Assembly (NCBI RefSeq): GCF_949628215.1
Contig: NW_027441280.1
Coordinates: forward strand, 124,001-188,000
Direction of reading: 5' to 3'
DNA length: 64,000 nt
Source: Phalacrocorax aristotelis
Lineage: Eukaryota > Chordata > Aves > Suliformes > Phalacrocoracidae
Below, in pieces: positions 9,251-21,501 of this stretch (position 1 is the stretch's first letter; each line of letters begins with the position of its first letter). The notes beneath the pieces were generated by a model. The model made no database searches and was not told the origin of the DNA. It saw only the letters and a list, made by a program, of their open reading frames with translations. The position numbers and the translations under genes were made by a program.

Positions 9251-10964
9251 CCGTCTCTGGTTGGCTGATTTCATCGCTTTGGTTACACCTGTTCCTGTTG
9301 TTCAGTTTCTTCTTTTTTGGCTTTGTGTGATTCTCTCTGTGATTCTGTTTTTCTCTGCCTCGCTTTTCCCAGCTCCCCGTCCCTCACTTGGAATGCCCGT
9401 TGTCCTTCACCAGCTCACTCTCCCTTGGTTGCCATCCCCGTTTCTGAATTCCTCCTGCTTTGCCACGTAGCCCGTGACTTTTTTCTTAATCTCTCTCTGT
9501 CTGCCTCAACGCTCCCCCCGCGCTTTTTCATTCGTCTGCTCTGCTCTGCACCCTGCTACTGTTCTTGCCTTTCTGAGTTCTTCTCTGTCGAGCTCCCTTT
9601 CCCTATTTGTGGATTCCTGTTCTTCCTGCAGCCACCGCTGTTCCCTGTGACCTCCGTCTCTCTCTGTCCAGCTCCCTGTCCCTAGGTTTTAATCCCTGCC
9701 TCTGCCCGCTGTAGCCCGTCTAGGTTTTTCTCTCGGCCTCTCTCTCTGTCCGGCTCCCTCTCTCTGTGTTCTAATTCCACGTTCTCTGTCACGTAGACCC
9801 GTGCTATTTGTTTGTCCTCATCTCTCTCTGTCCAGCTCCTTGCTGCGATGTTTTATTTCTTCCCTCTCTGTCTGTCTTTGTAGCCCGTTGCCGTTGTTGT
9901 TTTTTTTTTTTTTCCCACTTGTTTCTTCATGTGTCTCTGTCTGCCTCCCAGTGCCTGATCTTTAATTCCTCCTTCCCTGTAGGCCGCTGTTCCTTTTTTC
10001 CATTCTACATTGTGTTCTCTTTGGTCTGCTGTTCTTATTCATCGGTTCCCTCCTCGCTGCCCTGTGGCTTGTCCCCATTTATTGTTGCCTCTCTCTCCCT
10101 CTCTCTGGCTTCTTGCCCCTGTTTTTAAAATTCCTCCCTCTCTTCTCTCTTCCCTGTTGGCCGTGTGATCGTCAGCCTTTCTCCACCTCTTTCTGCCCAG
10201 CTCTCTGCGTCTATTCATTAATTCTTCCCTCTCTGCCCTGTAGCCTGTAGCTTCTGTCCTTTCTCCATCTTGCTGTCTCTGGCTTCCCCGTGACCCTCTT
10301 TTAGAATTGTTTCTCTCTTCTCTCTGTACGCATTGCGATTCCTTTTGCTCTCCATCTCCCTTTGTTTTGGTGTTTTTTTTGTTGTTTTTCTGGCTCCCTG
10401 TCCCTAATTGTTAATTCTCTGCCTTCTCATGCTCTGTACCACGTAGCCCCATGGTTTGTTTTGTGGTGTTCCCTCCCCGGCCCCTTCCCTCCGTCGTTGG
10501 CTGTCTCGGCTCCCTGTCCCCGTGGCTTCATTCTTCCCTTTCTGCCCTGTTCTTGTCGCTTATCTTGTCTGTCTCCATCTCGCTCGGTCCAGCTTCCTGC
10601 CCCTGTTCTTCTTTCCTCCCTCGCTGTCGTGCTGCCTGCCCCAGGTTCTTTGTGCGTCTCCAGCCTGCTCCTCATCCTTCTTTGTTGGTCTGTGTCCTGC
10701 TCTTCCCCTCTCTCTGCTGCTTTTATCTCCACCTCCGTCAGGCTCCCTGTCCTCCTCTGGCCATCCTGTTCCCTGCCTCGTGCCTTCTCACTACACGCAC
10801 ACACGCCCCCCCCGCCCCCGTCCAGCCGGATGCTGCTCTTCTCTCCTCCTACTGTCCTGTGCCCTGCTCCTCACCTTTGGTGGCCTCCCCCTCTGCCCAG
10901 CAGCCCGTCGCTCCAGGAGCCAGGCGACGGACGGTCCGTTCCCTGCCAAACCGGGACAAGCGCG
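9251..10964 (+). repeat. Pyrimidine-rich satellite block, U2-U3 junction
   Basis: Same composition and monomers as the block at 4241-5985. From about 10690 it loses a ~24-bp segment (the TTCTGCTGCCTC part) relative to type A, a type B diagnostic. Confidence 0.85.
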
Positions 10965-11265
10965 TGCCGTGGCTTAGCCTCAGCTGGCAACTCTGCACCA
11001 GGGAGCTGCTTGCTCGCTCCACCCTCAGTGGGCTGGGGGAGAGAGCTGGAAGGGTAAAAGTGAGAAAAATCATGGGTTGACATCAAGACGGTTTAATAGG
11101 TAAAGCAAAAGCTGTGCGTGGAAGCAAAGCAAGGAATTAATTCGCTCCTCCTTTTCGGCGGGCAGGTGTTGAGCTGTTTCTGGGAAAGCAGGGCTCTGTC
11201 ATGTGTAACGGTTAGTTAGGAAGAGAAATGCCGTAGCCCCCAAGGACTCCCCCTTCTTCCCACAG
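10965..11265 (-). mobile_element. LTR2 fragment, truncated, U3
   Basis: Matches LTR2 from its plus-strand left end to the sequence CTTCTTCCCACAG, then jumps to DNA that in type A lies about 2.06 kb further on (TTGGAACCCGCAGTTCGG, compare 3286-3300). On the minus strand the retained part holds the polyadenylation end and lacks the TATA half. Confidence 0.8.
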
Positions 11266-11373
11266 TTGGAACCCGCAGTTCGGTACGGGCGTGTAGTGCA
11301 CGAGCGAGCTAGGCTACGTGCCTAGGAAGCCTCATCTCGTAAGAGCTGTAAGACACCCCCGTGTTCTCTTCAG

Positions 11374-11483
11374 GTGGAGGTCGGCCTAGAGTCTGGAGCT
11401 GCAGAAGAGGCAGGGAGGAGAGGAGGGGAAAGAAGCATGTGAACGGCTAAATTGTGCCAGCAGCGCTGAGAGCGAGAGGCGCG
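11374..11483 (+). other. Exon-like segment E3 retained in a promoterless unit
   Basis: 110 bp between CTCTTCAG and GTGAGTCC, as in type A units. The same segment is kept in the other B units at about 14437-14546, 17498-17607, 20564-20673 and 62228-62337. Read-through transcripts from upstream A units could use it. All three frames contain stops. Confidence 0.4.
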
Positions 11484-11819
11484 GTGAGTCCTGGGCCAGT
11501 GGGGCCCCGTTGCCTCTCTTGTACGTCCTGGGCCCTCCCTGTCTCTCCCCCGGCCCCCTCTCTTTCCTTACCTGCTGCAAAATTATTTTTTTTTTGCGCC
11601 CCCCCCGCACCTTCTTTCTCCGTCTCGCTCTGAGTGGCTCCCTGCCTCCCCGTCTTTTCAGTCCTCCCTCTCTCTGTCCTGTAGCCTGTGGCTACTTGTT
11701 CTTTCTCCGCCTCTCTCTGCCTGGCTCTGGCTCCGTTTTTATTTTTTTACTCCTCCTGCTCTGTCCTGTAGCCTGTCGGTATTTTTGTCTTTCTCTGGCT
11801 CTCTCGGTCTGACTCCCTG

Positions 11820-12310
11820 TGTTACCGAAAAACGCGGTAAAATCGGAAACAACTCCTCAAGACCAATTTAGTATTAAAGAGCAGGCATTCTTTATTCACG
11901 GCGCCGGATGCACGGGGGATCGCTCCTCCTGGCGTGCGTACCTCACGCACCTTTCCCGTTCAATTTGTAGATCAAAATTTTACGTATTCATACGTATTCA
12001 TTATTGTCCTGTCTGCTGATCGGTACAAACTTGCTCGTTCCGTATGTAAATCGCTGCGCAGGCTCGGTGGTGGTCCGTGAGTCGGTGGTCGCGATCTCCC
12101 CCTGCCAGAATTGCCTTTTACCTTCTTGGCTGTTAATCTTGGCAGTCTTGGCTAGTTCTCTCAGTCCGCTCCACGAAACCGCGTTTTGTCGTCCTTTTCT
12201 GACAGAAGCACGTTGTCTGTTGTTCTGCTGACGTTAACGATCGCCTAGGGACTAAAATGCAGATCGACAGGTGCGCTGATTCGTACGCTCCATGTTCCCG
12301 TAATGGAACA
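11820..12310 (-). mobile_element. Solo LTR1, 491-bp form, U3
   Basis: Same ends as the 401-bp form, plus a ~90-bp segment (roughly 12018-12110, containing GATCGGTACAAACTTGCTCG). AATAAA is kept on the minus strand; the TATA region reads TATGAATACG. All type B units have this form. Confidence 0.75.
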
Positions 12311-14027
12311 CCGTCTCTGGTTGGCTGATTTCATCGCTTTGGTTACACCTGTTCCTGTTGTTCAGTTTCTTCTTTTTTGGCTTTGTGTGATTCTCTCTGT
12401 GATTCTGTTTTTCTCTGCCTCGCTTTTCCCAGCTCCCCGTCCCTCACTTGGAATGCCCGTTGTCCTTCAGCAGCTCACTCTCCCTTGGTTGCCATCCCCG
12501 TTTCTGAATTCCTCCTGCTTTGCCACGTAGCCCGTGACTTTTTTCTTAATCTCTCTCTGTCTGCCTCAACGCTCCCCCCGCGCTTTTTCATTCGTCTGCT
12601 CTGCTCTGCACCCTGCTACTGTTCTTGCCTTTCTGAGTTCTTCTCTGTCGAGCTCCCTTTCCCTATTTGTGGATTCCTGTTCTTCCTGCAGCCACCGCTG
12701 TTCCCTGTGACCTCCGTCTCTCTCTGTCCAGCTCCCTGTCCCTAGGTTTTAATCCCTGCCTCTGCCCGCTGTAGCCCGTCTAGGTTTTTCTCTCGGCCTC
12801 TCTCTCTGTCCGGCTCCCTCTCTCTGTGTTCTAATTCCACGTTCTCTGTCACGTAGACCCGTGCTATTTGTTTGTCCTCATCTCTCTCTGTCCAGCTCCT
12901 TGCTGCGATGTTTTATTTCTTCCCTCTCTGTCTGTCTTTGTAGCCCGTTGCCGTTGTTGTTTTTTTTTTTTTTCCCACTTGTTTCTTCATGTGTCTCTGT
13001 CTGCCTCCCAGTGCCTGATCTTTAATTCCTCCTTCCCTGTAGGCCGCTGTTCCTTTTTTCCATTCTACATTGTGTTCTCTTTGGTCTGCTGTTCTTATTC
13101 ATCGGTTCCCTCCTCGCTGCCCTGTGGCTTGTCCCCATTTATTGTTGCCTCTCTCTCCCTCTCTCTGGCTTCTTGCCCCTGTTTTTAAAATTCCTCCCTC
13201 TCTTCTCTCTTCCCTGTTGGCCGTGTGATCTTCAGCCTTTCTCCACCTCTTTCTGCCCAGCTCTCTGCGTCTATTCATTAATTCTTCCCTCTCTGCCCTG
13301 TAGCCTGTAGCTTCTGTCCTTTCTCCATCTTGCTGTCTCTGGCTTCCCCGTGACCCTCTTTTAGAATTGTTTCTCTCTTCTCTCTGTACGCATTGCGATT
13401 CCTTTTGCTCTCCATCTCCCTTTGTTTTGGTGTTTTTTTTGTTGTTTTTCTGGCTCCCTGTCCCTAATTGTTAATTCTCTGCCTTCTCATGCTCTGTACC
13501 ACGTAGCCCCATGGTTTGTTTTGTGGTGTTCCCTCCCCGGCCCCTTCCCTCCGTCGTTGGCCGTCTCGGCTCCCTGTCCCCGTGGCTTCATTCTTCCCTT
13601 TCTGCCCTGTTCTTGTCGCTTATCTTGTCTGTCTCCATCTCGCTCGGTCCAGCTTCCTGCCCCTGTTCTTCTTTCCTCCCTCGCTGTCGTGCTGCCTGCC
13701 CCAGGTTCTTTGTGCGTCTCCAGCCTGCTCCTCATCCTTCTTTGTTGGTCTGTGTCCTGCTCTTCCCCTCTCTCTGCTGCTTTTATCTCCACCTCCGTCA
13801 GGCTCCCTGTCCTCCTCTGGCCGTCCTGTTCCCTGCCTCGTGCCTTCTCACTACACGCACACACGTCCCCCCCGCCCGTCCAGCCGGATGCCGCTCTTCT
13901 CTTCTCTCCTCCTACTGTCCTGTGCCCTGCTCCTCACCTTTGGTGGCCTCCCCCTCTGCCCAGCAGCCCGTCGCTCCAGGAGCCAGGCGACGGACGGTCC
14001 GTTCCCTGCCAAACCGGGACAAGCGCG
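12311..14027 (+). repeat. Pyrimidine-rich satellite block, U3-U4 junction
   Basis: Same monomers; nearly identical to 9251-10964. No gene seen. Confidence 0.85.
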
Positions 14028-14328
14028 TGCCGTGGCTTAGCCTCAGCTGGCAACTCTGCACCAGGGAGCTGCTTGCTCGCTCCACCCTCAGTGGGCTGGG
14101 GGAGAGAGCTGGAAGGGTAAAAGTGAGAAAAATCATGGGTTGAGATCAAGACGGTTTAATAGGTAAAGCAAAAGCTGTGCGTGGAAGCAAAGCAAGGAAT
14201 TAATTCGCTCCTCCTTTTCGGCGGGCAGGTGTTGAGCTGTTTCTGGGAAAGCAGGGCTCTGTCATGTGTAACGGTTAGTTAGGAAGAGAAATGCCGTAGC
14301 CCCCAAGGACTCCCCCTTCTTCCCACAG
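14028..14328 (-). mobile_element. LTR2 fragment, truncated, U4
   Basis: Same break point at CTTCTTCCCACAG as U3. Confidence 0.8.
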
Positions 14329-14882
14329 TTGGAACCCGCAGTTCGGTACGGGCGTGTAGTGCACGAGCGAGCTAGGCTACGTGCCTAGGAAGCCTCATCT
14401 CGTAAGAGCTGTAAGACACCCCCGTGTTCTCTTCAGGTGGAGGTCGGCCTAGAGTCTGGAGCTGCAGAAGAGGCAGGGAGGAGAGGAGGGGAAAGAAGCA
14501 TGTGAACGGCTAAATTGTGCCAGCAGCGCTGAGAGCGAGAGTCGCGGTGAGTCCTGGGCCAGTGGGGCCCCGTTGCCTCTCTTGTACGTCCTGGGCCCTC
14601 CCTGTCTCTCCCCCGGCCCCCTCTCTTTCCTTACCTGCTGCAAAATTATTTTTTTTTTGCGCCCCCCCCGCACCTTCTTTCTCCATCTCGCTCTGAGTGG
14701 CTCCCTGCCTCCCCGTCTTTTCAGTCCTCCCTCTCTCTGTCCTGTAGCCTGTGGCTACTTGTTCTTTCTCCGCCTCTCTCTGCCTGGCTCTGGCTCCGTT
14801 TTTATTTTTTTACTCCTCCTGCTCTGTCCTGTAGCCTGTCGGTATTTTTGTCTTTCTCTGGCTCTCTCGGTCTGACTCCCTG

Positions 14883-15373
14883 TGTTACCGAAAAACGCGG
14901 TAAAATCGGAAACAACTCCTCAAGACCAATTTAGTATTAAAGAGCAGGCATTCTTTATTCACGGCGCCGGATGCACGGGGGATCGCTCCTCCTGGCGTGC
15001 GTACCTCACGCACCTTTCCCGTTCAATTTGTAGATCAAAATTTTACGTATTCATACGTATTCATTATTGTCCTGTCTGCTGATCGGTACAAACTTGCTCG
15101 TTCCGTATGTAAATCGCTGCGCAGGCTCGGTGGTGGTCCGTGAGTCGGTGGTCGCGATCTCCCCCTGCCAGAATTGCCTTTTACCTTCTTGGCTGTTAAT
15201 CTTGGCAGTCTTGGCTAGTTCTCTCAGTCCGCTCCACGAAACCGCGTTTTGTCGTCCTTTTCTGACAGAAGCACGTTGTCTGTTGTTCTGCTGACGTTAA
15301 CGATCGCCTAGGGACTAAAATGCAGATCAACAGGTGCGCTGATTCGTACGCTCCATGTTCCCGTAATGGAACA
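14883..15373 (-). mobile_element. Solo LTR1, 491-bp form, U4
   Basis: Same structure as the U3 copy. Confidence 0.75.
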
Positions 15374-17088
15374 CCGTCTCTGGTTGGCTGATTTCATCGC
15401 TTTGGTTACACCTGTTCCTGTTGTTCAGTTTCTTCTTTTTTGGCTTTGTGTGATTCTCTCTGTGATTCTGTTTTTCTCTGCCTCGCTTTTCCCAGCTCCC
15501 CGTCCCTCACTTGGAATGCCCGTTGTCCTTCACCAGCTCACTCTCCCTTGGTTGCCATCCCCGTTTCTGAATTCCTCCTGCTTTGCCACGTAGCCCGTGA
15601 CTTTTTTCTTAATCTCTCTCTGTCTGCCTCAACGCTCCCGCCGCGCTTTTTCATTCGTCTGCTCTGCTCTGCACCCTGCTACTGTTCTTGCCTTTCTGAG
15701 TTCTTCTCTGTCGAGCTCCCTTTCCCTATTTGTGGATTCCTGTTCTTCCTGCAGCCACCGCTGTTCCCTGTGACCTCCGTCTCTCTCTGTCCAGCTCCCT
15801 GTCCCTAGGTTTTAATCCCTGCCTCTGCCGCTGTAGCCCGTCTAGGTTTTTCTCTCGGCCTCTCTCTCTGTCCGGCTCCCTCTCTCTGTGTTCTAATTCC
15901 ACGTTCTCTGTCACGTAGACCCGTGCTATTTGTTTGTCCTCATCTCTCTCTGTCCAGCTCCTTGCTGCGATGTTTTATTTCTTCCCTCTCTGTCTGTCTT
16001 TGTAGCCCGTTGCCGTTGTTGTTTTTTTTTTTTTTTCCCACTTGTTTCTTCATGTGTCTCTGTCTGCCTCCCAGTGCCTGATCTTTAATTCCTCCTTCCC
16101 TGTAGGCCGCTGTTCCTTTTTTCCATTCTACATTGTGTTCTCTTTGGTCTGCTGTTCTTATTCATCGGTTCCCTCCTCGCTGCCCTGTGGCTTGTCCCCA
16201 TTTATTGTTGCCTCTCTCTCCCTCTCTCTGGCTTCTTGCCCCTGTTTTTAAAATTCCTCCCTCTCTTCTCTCTTCCCTGTTGGCCGTGTGATCTTCAGCC
16301 TTTCTCCACCTCTTTCTGCCCAGCTCTCTGCGTCTATTCATTAATTCTTCCCTCTCTGCCCTGTAGCCTGTAGCTTCTGTCCTTTCTCCATCTTGCTGTC
16401 TCTGGCTTCCCCGTGACCCTCTTTTAGAATTGTTTCTCTTCTCTCTGTACGCATTGCGATTCCTTTTGCTCCCCATCTCCCTTTGTTTTGGGTGTTGTTT
16501 TGTTGTTGTTTTTCTGGCTCCCTGTCCCTAATTGTTAATTCTCTGCCTTCTCATGCTCTGTACCACGTAGCCCCATGGTTTGTTTTGTGGTGTTCCCTCC
16601 CCGGCCCCTTCCCTCCGTCGTTGGCCGTCTCGGCTCCCTGTCCCCGTGGCTTCATTCTTCCCTTTCTGCCCTGTTCTTGTCGCTTATCTTGTCTGTCTCC
16701 ATCTCGCTCGGTCCAGCTTCCTGCCCCTGTTCTTCTTTCCTCCCTCGCTGTCGTGCTGCCTGCCCCAGGTTCTTTGTGCGTCTCCAGCCTGCTCCTCATC
16801 CTTCTTTGTTGGTCTGTGTCCTGCTCTTCCCCTCTCTCTGCTGCTTTTATCTCCACCTCCGTCAGGCTCCCTGTCCTCCTCTGGCCATCCTGTTCCCTGC
16901 CTCGTGCCTTCTCACTACACGCACACACGCCCCCCCCGCCCCCGTCCAGCCGGATGCTGCTCTTCTCTCCTCCTACTGTCCTGTGCCCTGCTCCTCACCT
17001 TTGGTGGCCTCCCCCTCTGCCCAGCAGCCCGTCGCTCCAGGAGCCAGGCGACGGACGGTCCGTTCCCTGCCAAACCGGGACAAGCGCG
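15374..17088 (+). repeat. Pyrimidine-rich satellite block, U4-U5 junction
   Basis: Same monomers. A single-base loss near 15828 (CTCTGCCGCTG instead of CTCTGCCCGCTG) is private to this copy. Confidence 0.85.
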
Positions 17089-17389
17089 TGCCGTGGCTTA
17101 GCCTCAGCTGGCAACTCTGCACCAGGGAGCTGCTTGCTCGCTCCACCCTCAGTGGGCTGGGGGAGAGAGCTGGAAGGGTAAAAGTGAGAAAAATCATGGG
17201 TTGAGATCAAGACGGTTTAATAGGTAAAGCAAAAGCTGTGCGTGGAAGCAAAGCAAGGAATTAATTCGCTCCTCCTTTTCGGCGGGCAGGTGTTGAGCTG
17301 TTTCTGGGAAAGCAGGGCTCTGTCATGTGTAACGGTTAGTTAGGAAGAGAAATGCCGTAGCCCCCAAGGACTCCCCCTTCTTCCCACAG
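17089..17389 (-). mobile_element. LTR2 fragment, truncated, U5
   Basis: Same break point as U3 and U4. Confidence 0.8.
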
Positions 17390-17943
17390 TTGGAACCCGC
17401 AGTTCGGTACGGGCGTGTAGTGCACGAGCGAGCTAGGCTACGTGCCTAGGAAGCCTCATCTCGTAAGAGCTGTAAGACACCCCCGTGTTCTCTTCAGGTG
17501 GAGGTCGGCCTAGAGTCTGGAGCTGCAGAAGAGGCAGGGAGGAGAGGAGGGGAAAGAAGCATGTGAACGGCTAAATTGTGCCAGCAGCGCTGAGAGCGAG
17601 AGTCGCGGTGAGTCCTGGGCCAGTGGGGCCCCGTTGCCTCTCTTGTACGTCCTGGGCCCTCCCTGTCTCTCCCCCGGCCCCCTCTCTTTCCTTACCTGCT
17701 GCAAAATTATTTTTTTTTTGCGCCCCCCCCGCACCTTCTTTCTCCGTCTCGCTCTGAGTGGCTCCCTGCCTCCCCGTCTTTTCAGTCCTCCCTCTCTCTG
17801 TCCTGTAGCCTGTGGCTACTTGTTCTTTCTCCGCCTCTCTCTGCCTGGCTCTGGCTCCGTTTTTATTTTTTTACTCCTCCTGCTCTGTCCTGTAGCCTGT
17901 CGGTATTTTTGTCTTTCTCTGGCTCTCTCGGTCTGACTCCCTG

Positions 17944-18434
17944 TGTTACCGAAAAACGCGGTAAAATCGGAAACAACTCCTCAAGACCAATTTAGTATTA
18001 AAGAGCAGGCATTCTTTATTCACGGCGCCGGATGCACGGGGGATCGCTCCTCCTGGCGTGCGTACCTCACGCACCTTTCCCGTTCAATTTGTAGATCAAA
18101 ATTTTACGTATTCATACGTATTCATTATTGTCCTGTCTGCTGATCGGTACAAACTTGCTCGTTCCGTATGTAAATCGCTGCGCAGGCTCGGTGGTGGTCC
18201 GTGAGTCGGTGGTCGCGATCTCCCCCTGCCAGAATTGCCTTTTACCTTCTTGGCTGTTAATCTTGGCAGTCTTGGCTAGTTCTCTCAGTCCGCTCCACGA
18301 AACCGCGTTTTGTCGTCCTTTTCTGACAGAAGCACGTTGTCTGTTGTTCTGCTGACGTTAACGATCGCCTAGGGACTAAAATGCAGATCAACAGGTGCGC
18401 TGATTCGTACGCTCCATGTTCCCGTAATGGAACA
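17944..18434 (-). mobile_element. Solo LTR1, 491-bp form, U5
   Basis: Same structure as the U3 copy. Confidence 0.75.
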
Positions 18435-20154
18435 CCGTCTCTGGTTGGCTGATTTCATCGCTTTGGTTACACCTGTTCCTGTTGTTCAGTTTCTTCTTTT
18501 TTGGCTTTGTGTGATTCTCTCTGTGATTCTGTTTTTCTCTGCCTCGCTTTTCCCAGCTCCCCGTCCCTCACTTGGAATGCCCGTTGTCCTTCAGCAGCTC
18601 ACTCTCCCTTGGTTGCCATCCCCGTTTCTGAATTCCTCCTGCTTTGCCACGTAGCCCGTGACTTTTTTCTTAATCTCTCTCTGTCTGCCTCAACGCTCCC
18701 CCCGCGCTTTTTCATTCGTCTGCTCTGCTCTGCACCCTGCTACTGTTCTTGCCTTTCTGAGTTCTTCTCTGTCGAGCTCCCTTTCCCTATTTGTGGATTC
18801 CTGTTCTTCCTGCAGCCACCGCTGTTCCCTGTGACCTCCGTCTCTCTCTGTCCAGCTCCCTGTCCCTAGGTTTTAATCCCTGCCTCTGCCCGCTGTAGCC
18901 CGTCTAGGTTTTTCTCTCGGCCTCTCTCTCTGTCCGGCTCCCTCTCTCTGTGTTCTAATTCCACGTTCTCTGTCACGTAGACCCGTGCTATTTGTTTGTC
19001 CTCATCTCTCTCTGTCCAGCTCCTTGCTGCGATGTTTTATTTCTTCCCTCTCTGTCTGTCTTTGTAGCCCGTTGCCGTTGTTGTTTTTTTTTTTTTTCCC
19101 ACTTGTTTCTTCATGTGTCTCTGTCTGCCTCCCAGTGCCTGATCTTTAATTCCTCCTTCCCTGTTGGGCCGCTGTTCCTTTTTTCCATTCTACGTTGTGT
19201 TCTCTTTGGTCTCCTGTTCTTATTCATCGGTTCCCTCCTCGCTGCCCTGTGGCTTGTCCCCATTTATTGTTGCCTCTCTCTCCCTCTCTCTGGCTTCTTG
19301 CCCCTGTTTTTAAAATTCCTCCCTCTCTTCTCTCTTCCCTGTTGGCCGTGTGATCGTCAGCCTTTCTCCACCTCTTTCTGCCCAGCTCTCTGCGTCTATT
19401 CATTAATTCTTCCCTCTCTGCCCTGTAGCCTGTAGCTTTTGTCCTTTCTCCATCTTGCTGTCTCTGGCTTCCCCGTGACCCTCTTTTAGAATTGTTTCTC
19501 TCTTCTTTCTGTACGCATTGCGATTCCTTTTGCTCCCCATCTCCCTTTGTTTTGGGTGTTGTTTTGTTGTTGTTTTTCTGGCTCCCTGTCCCTAATTCTT
19601 AATTCTCTGCCTTCTCGTGCTCTGTACCACGTAGCCCCGTGGTTTGTTTTGTGGTGTTCCCTCCCCGGCCCCTTCCCTCCGTCGTTGGCCGTCTCGGCTC
19701 CCTGTCCCCGTGACTTCATTCTTCCCTTTCTGCCCTGTTCTTGTCGCTTATCTTGTCTGTCTCCATCTCGCTCGGTCCAGCTTCCTGCCCCTGTTCTTCT
19801 TTCCTCCCTCGCTGTCGTGCTGCCTGCCCCAGGTTCTTTGTGCGTCTCCAGCCTGCTCCTCTTCCTTCTTTGTTGGTCTGTGTCCTGCTCTTCCCCTCTC
19901 TCTGCTGCTTTTATCTCCACCTCCGTCAGGCTCCCTGTCCTCCTCTGGCCATCCTGTTCCCTGCCTCGTGCCTTCTCACTACACGCACACACGCCCCCCC
20001 CCCGCCCCCGTCCAGCCGGATGCTGCTCTTCTCTCCTCCTACTGTCCTGTGCCCTGCTCCTCACCTTTGGTGGCCTCCCCCTCTGCCCAGCAGCCCGTCG
20101 CTCCAGGAGCCAGGCGACGGACGGTCCGTTCCCTGCCAAACCGGGACAAGCGCG
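18435..20154 (+). repeat. Pyrimidine-rich satellite block, U5-U6 junction
   Basis: Same monomers; carries the CTGTTGGGCCGC variant at about 19163 that also marks U6 and U8. Confidence 0.85.
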
Positions 20155-20455
20155 TGCCGTGGCTTAGCCTCAGCTGGCAACTCTGCACCAGGGAGCTGCT
20201 TGCTCGCTCCACCCTCAGTGGGCTGGGGGAGAGAGCTGGAAGGGTAAAAGTGAGAAAAATCATGGGTTGAGATCAAGACGGTTTAATAGGTAAAGCAAAA
20301 GCTGTGCGTGGAAGCAAAGCAAGGAATTAATTCGCTCCTCCTTTTCGGCGGGCAGGTGTTGAGCTGTTTCTGGGAAAGCAGGGCTCTGTCATGTGTAACG
20401 GTTACTTAGGAAGAGAAATGCCGTAGCCCCCAAGGACTCCCCCTTCTTCCCACAG
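20155..20455 (-). mobile_element. LTR2 fragment, truncated, U6
   Basis: Same break point as the other type B units. Confidence 0.8.
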
Positions 20456-21010
20456 TTGGAACCCGCAGTTCGGTACGGGCGTGTAGTGCACGAGCGAGCT
20501 AGGCTACGTGCCTAGGAAGCCTCATCTCGTAAGAGCTGTAAGACACCCCCGTGTTCTCTTCAGGTGGAGGTCGGCCTAGAGTCTGGAGCTGCAGAAGAGG
20601 CAGGGAGGAGAGGAGGGGAAAGAAGCATGTGAACGGCTAAATTGTGCCAGCAGCGCTGAGAGCGAGAGTCGCGGTGAGTCCTGGGCCACTGGGGCCCCGT
20701 TGCCTCTCTTGTACGTCCTGGGCCCTCCCTGTCTCTCCCCCGGCCCCCTCTCTTTCCTTACCTGCTGCAAAATTATTTTTTTTTTGCGCCCCCCCCCGCA
20801 CCTTCTTTCTCCGTCTCGCTCTGAGTGGCTCCCTGCCTCCCCGTCTTTTCAGTCCTCCCTCTCTCTGTCCTGTAGCCTGTGGCTACTTGTTCTTTCTCCG
20901 CCTCTCTCTGCCTGGCTCTGGCTCCGTTTTTATTTTTTTACTCCTCCTGCTCTGTCCTGTAGCCTGTCGGTATTTTTGTCTTTCTCTGGCTCTCTCGGTC
21001 TGACTCCCTG

Positions 21011-21501
21011 TGTTACCGAAAAACGCGGTAAAATCGGAAACAACTCCTCAAGACCAATTTAGTATTAAAGAGCAGGCATTCTTTATTCACGGCGCCGGAT
21101 GCACGGGGGATCGCTCCTCCTGGCGTGCGTACCTCACGCACCTTTCCCGTTCAATTTGTAGATCAAAATTTTACGTATTCATACGTATTCATTATTGTCC
21201 TGTCTGCTGATCGGTACAAACTTGCTCGTTCCGTATGTAAATCGCTGCGCAGGCTCGGTGGTGGTCCGTGAGTCGGTGGTCGCGATCTCCCCCTGCCAGA
21301 ATTGCCTTTTACCTTCTTGGCTGTTAATCTTGGCAGTCTTGGCTAGTTCTCTCAGTCCGCTCCACGAAACCGCGTTTTGTCGTCCTTTTCTGACAGAAGC
21401 ACGTTGTCTGTTGTTCTGCTGACGTTAACGATCGCCTAGGGACTAAAATGCAGATCAACAGGTGCGCTGATTCGTACGCTCCATGTTCCCGTAATGGAAC
21501 A
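21011..21501 (-). mobile_element. Solo LTR1, 491-bp form, U6
   Basis: Same structure as the U3 copy. Confidence 0.75.

Larger units (their letters stand above)
5061..10068 (+). repeat. Tandem unit U2, type A (5008 bp)
   Basis: Same order of parts as U1. Differences: the LTR2 segment near 6194 reads GAGCTGTTTCTGGG as in type B units (U1, U7 and U9 have GAGCCACCTCTGGG), a 27-bp C-rich insertion lies near 6261, and the minisatellite has 3 instead of 4 copies. U2 therefore looks like a product of exchange between A and B sequence. Confidence 0.95.
10069..13128 (+). repeat. Tandem unit U3, type B (3060 bp)
   Basis: Lacks the ~2-kb module between mid-LTR2 and a point about 100 bp before E3, so it has no CpG island, minisatellite, E1 or E2. 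It keeps the cut LTR2 (10965-11265), E3 (11374-11483), a short pyrimidine block (11484-11819), LTR1 (11820-12310) and pyrimidine DNA. Confidence 0.95.
13129..16191 (+). repeat. Tandem unit U4, type B (3063 bp)
   Basis: Contains cut LTR2 14028-14328, E3 14437-14546, short pyrimidine block 14547-14882, LTR1 14883-15373. Differs from U3 by a few substitutions, for example CCGTCTCGG at 13561 and a short difference after 13865. Confidence 0.95.
16192..19253 (+). repeat. Tandem unit U5, type B (3062 bp)
   Basis: Contains cut LTR2 17089-17389, E3 17498-17607, LTR1 17944-18434. Its right end carries CTGTTGGGCCGC (19163), a variant shared with U6 and U8, where the other units have CTGTAGGCCGC. Confidence 0.95.
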
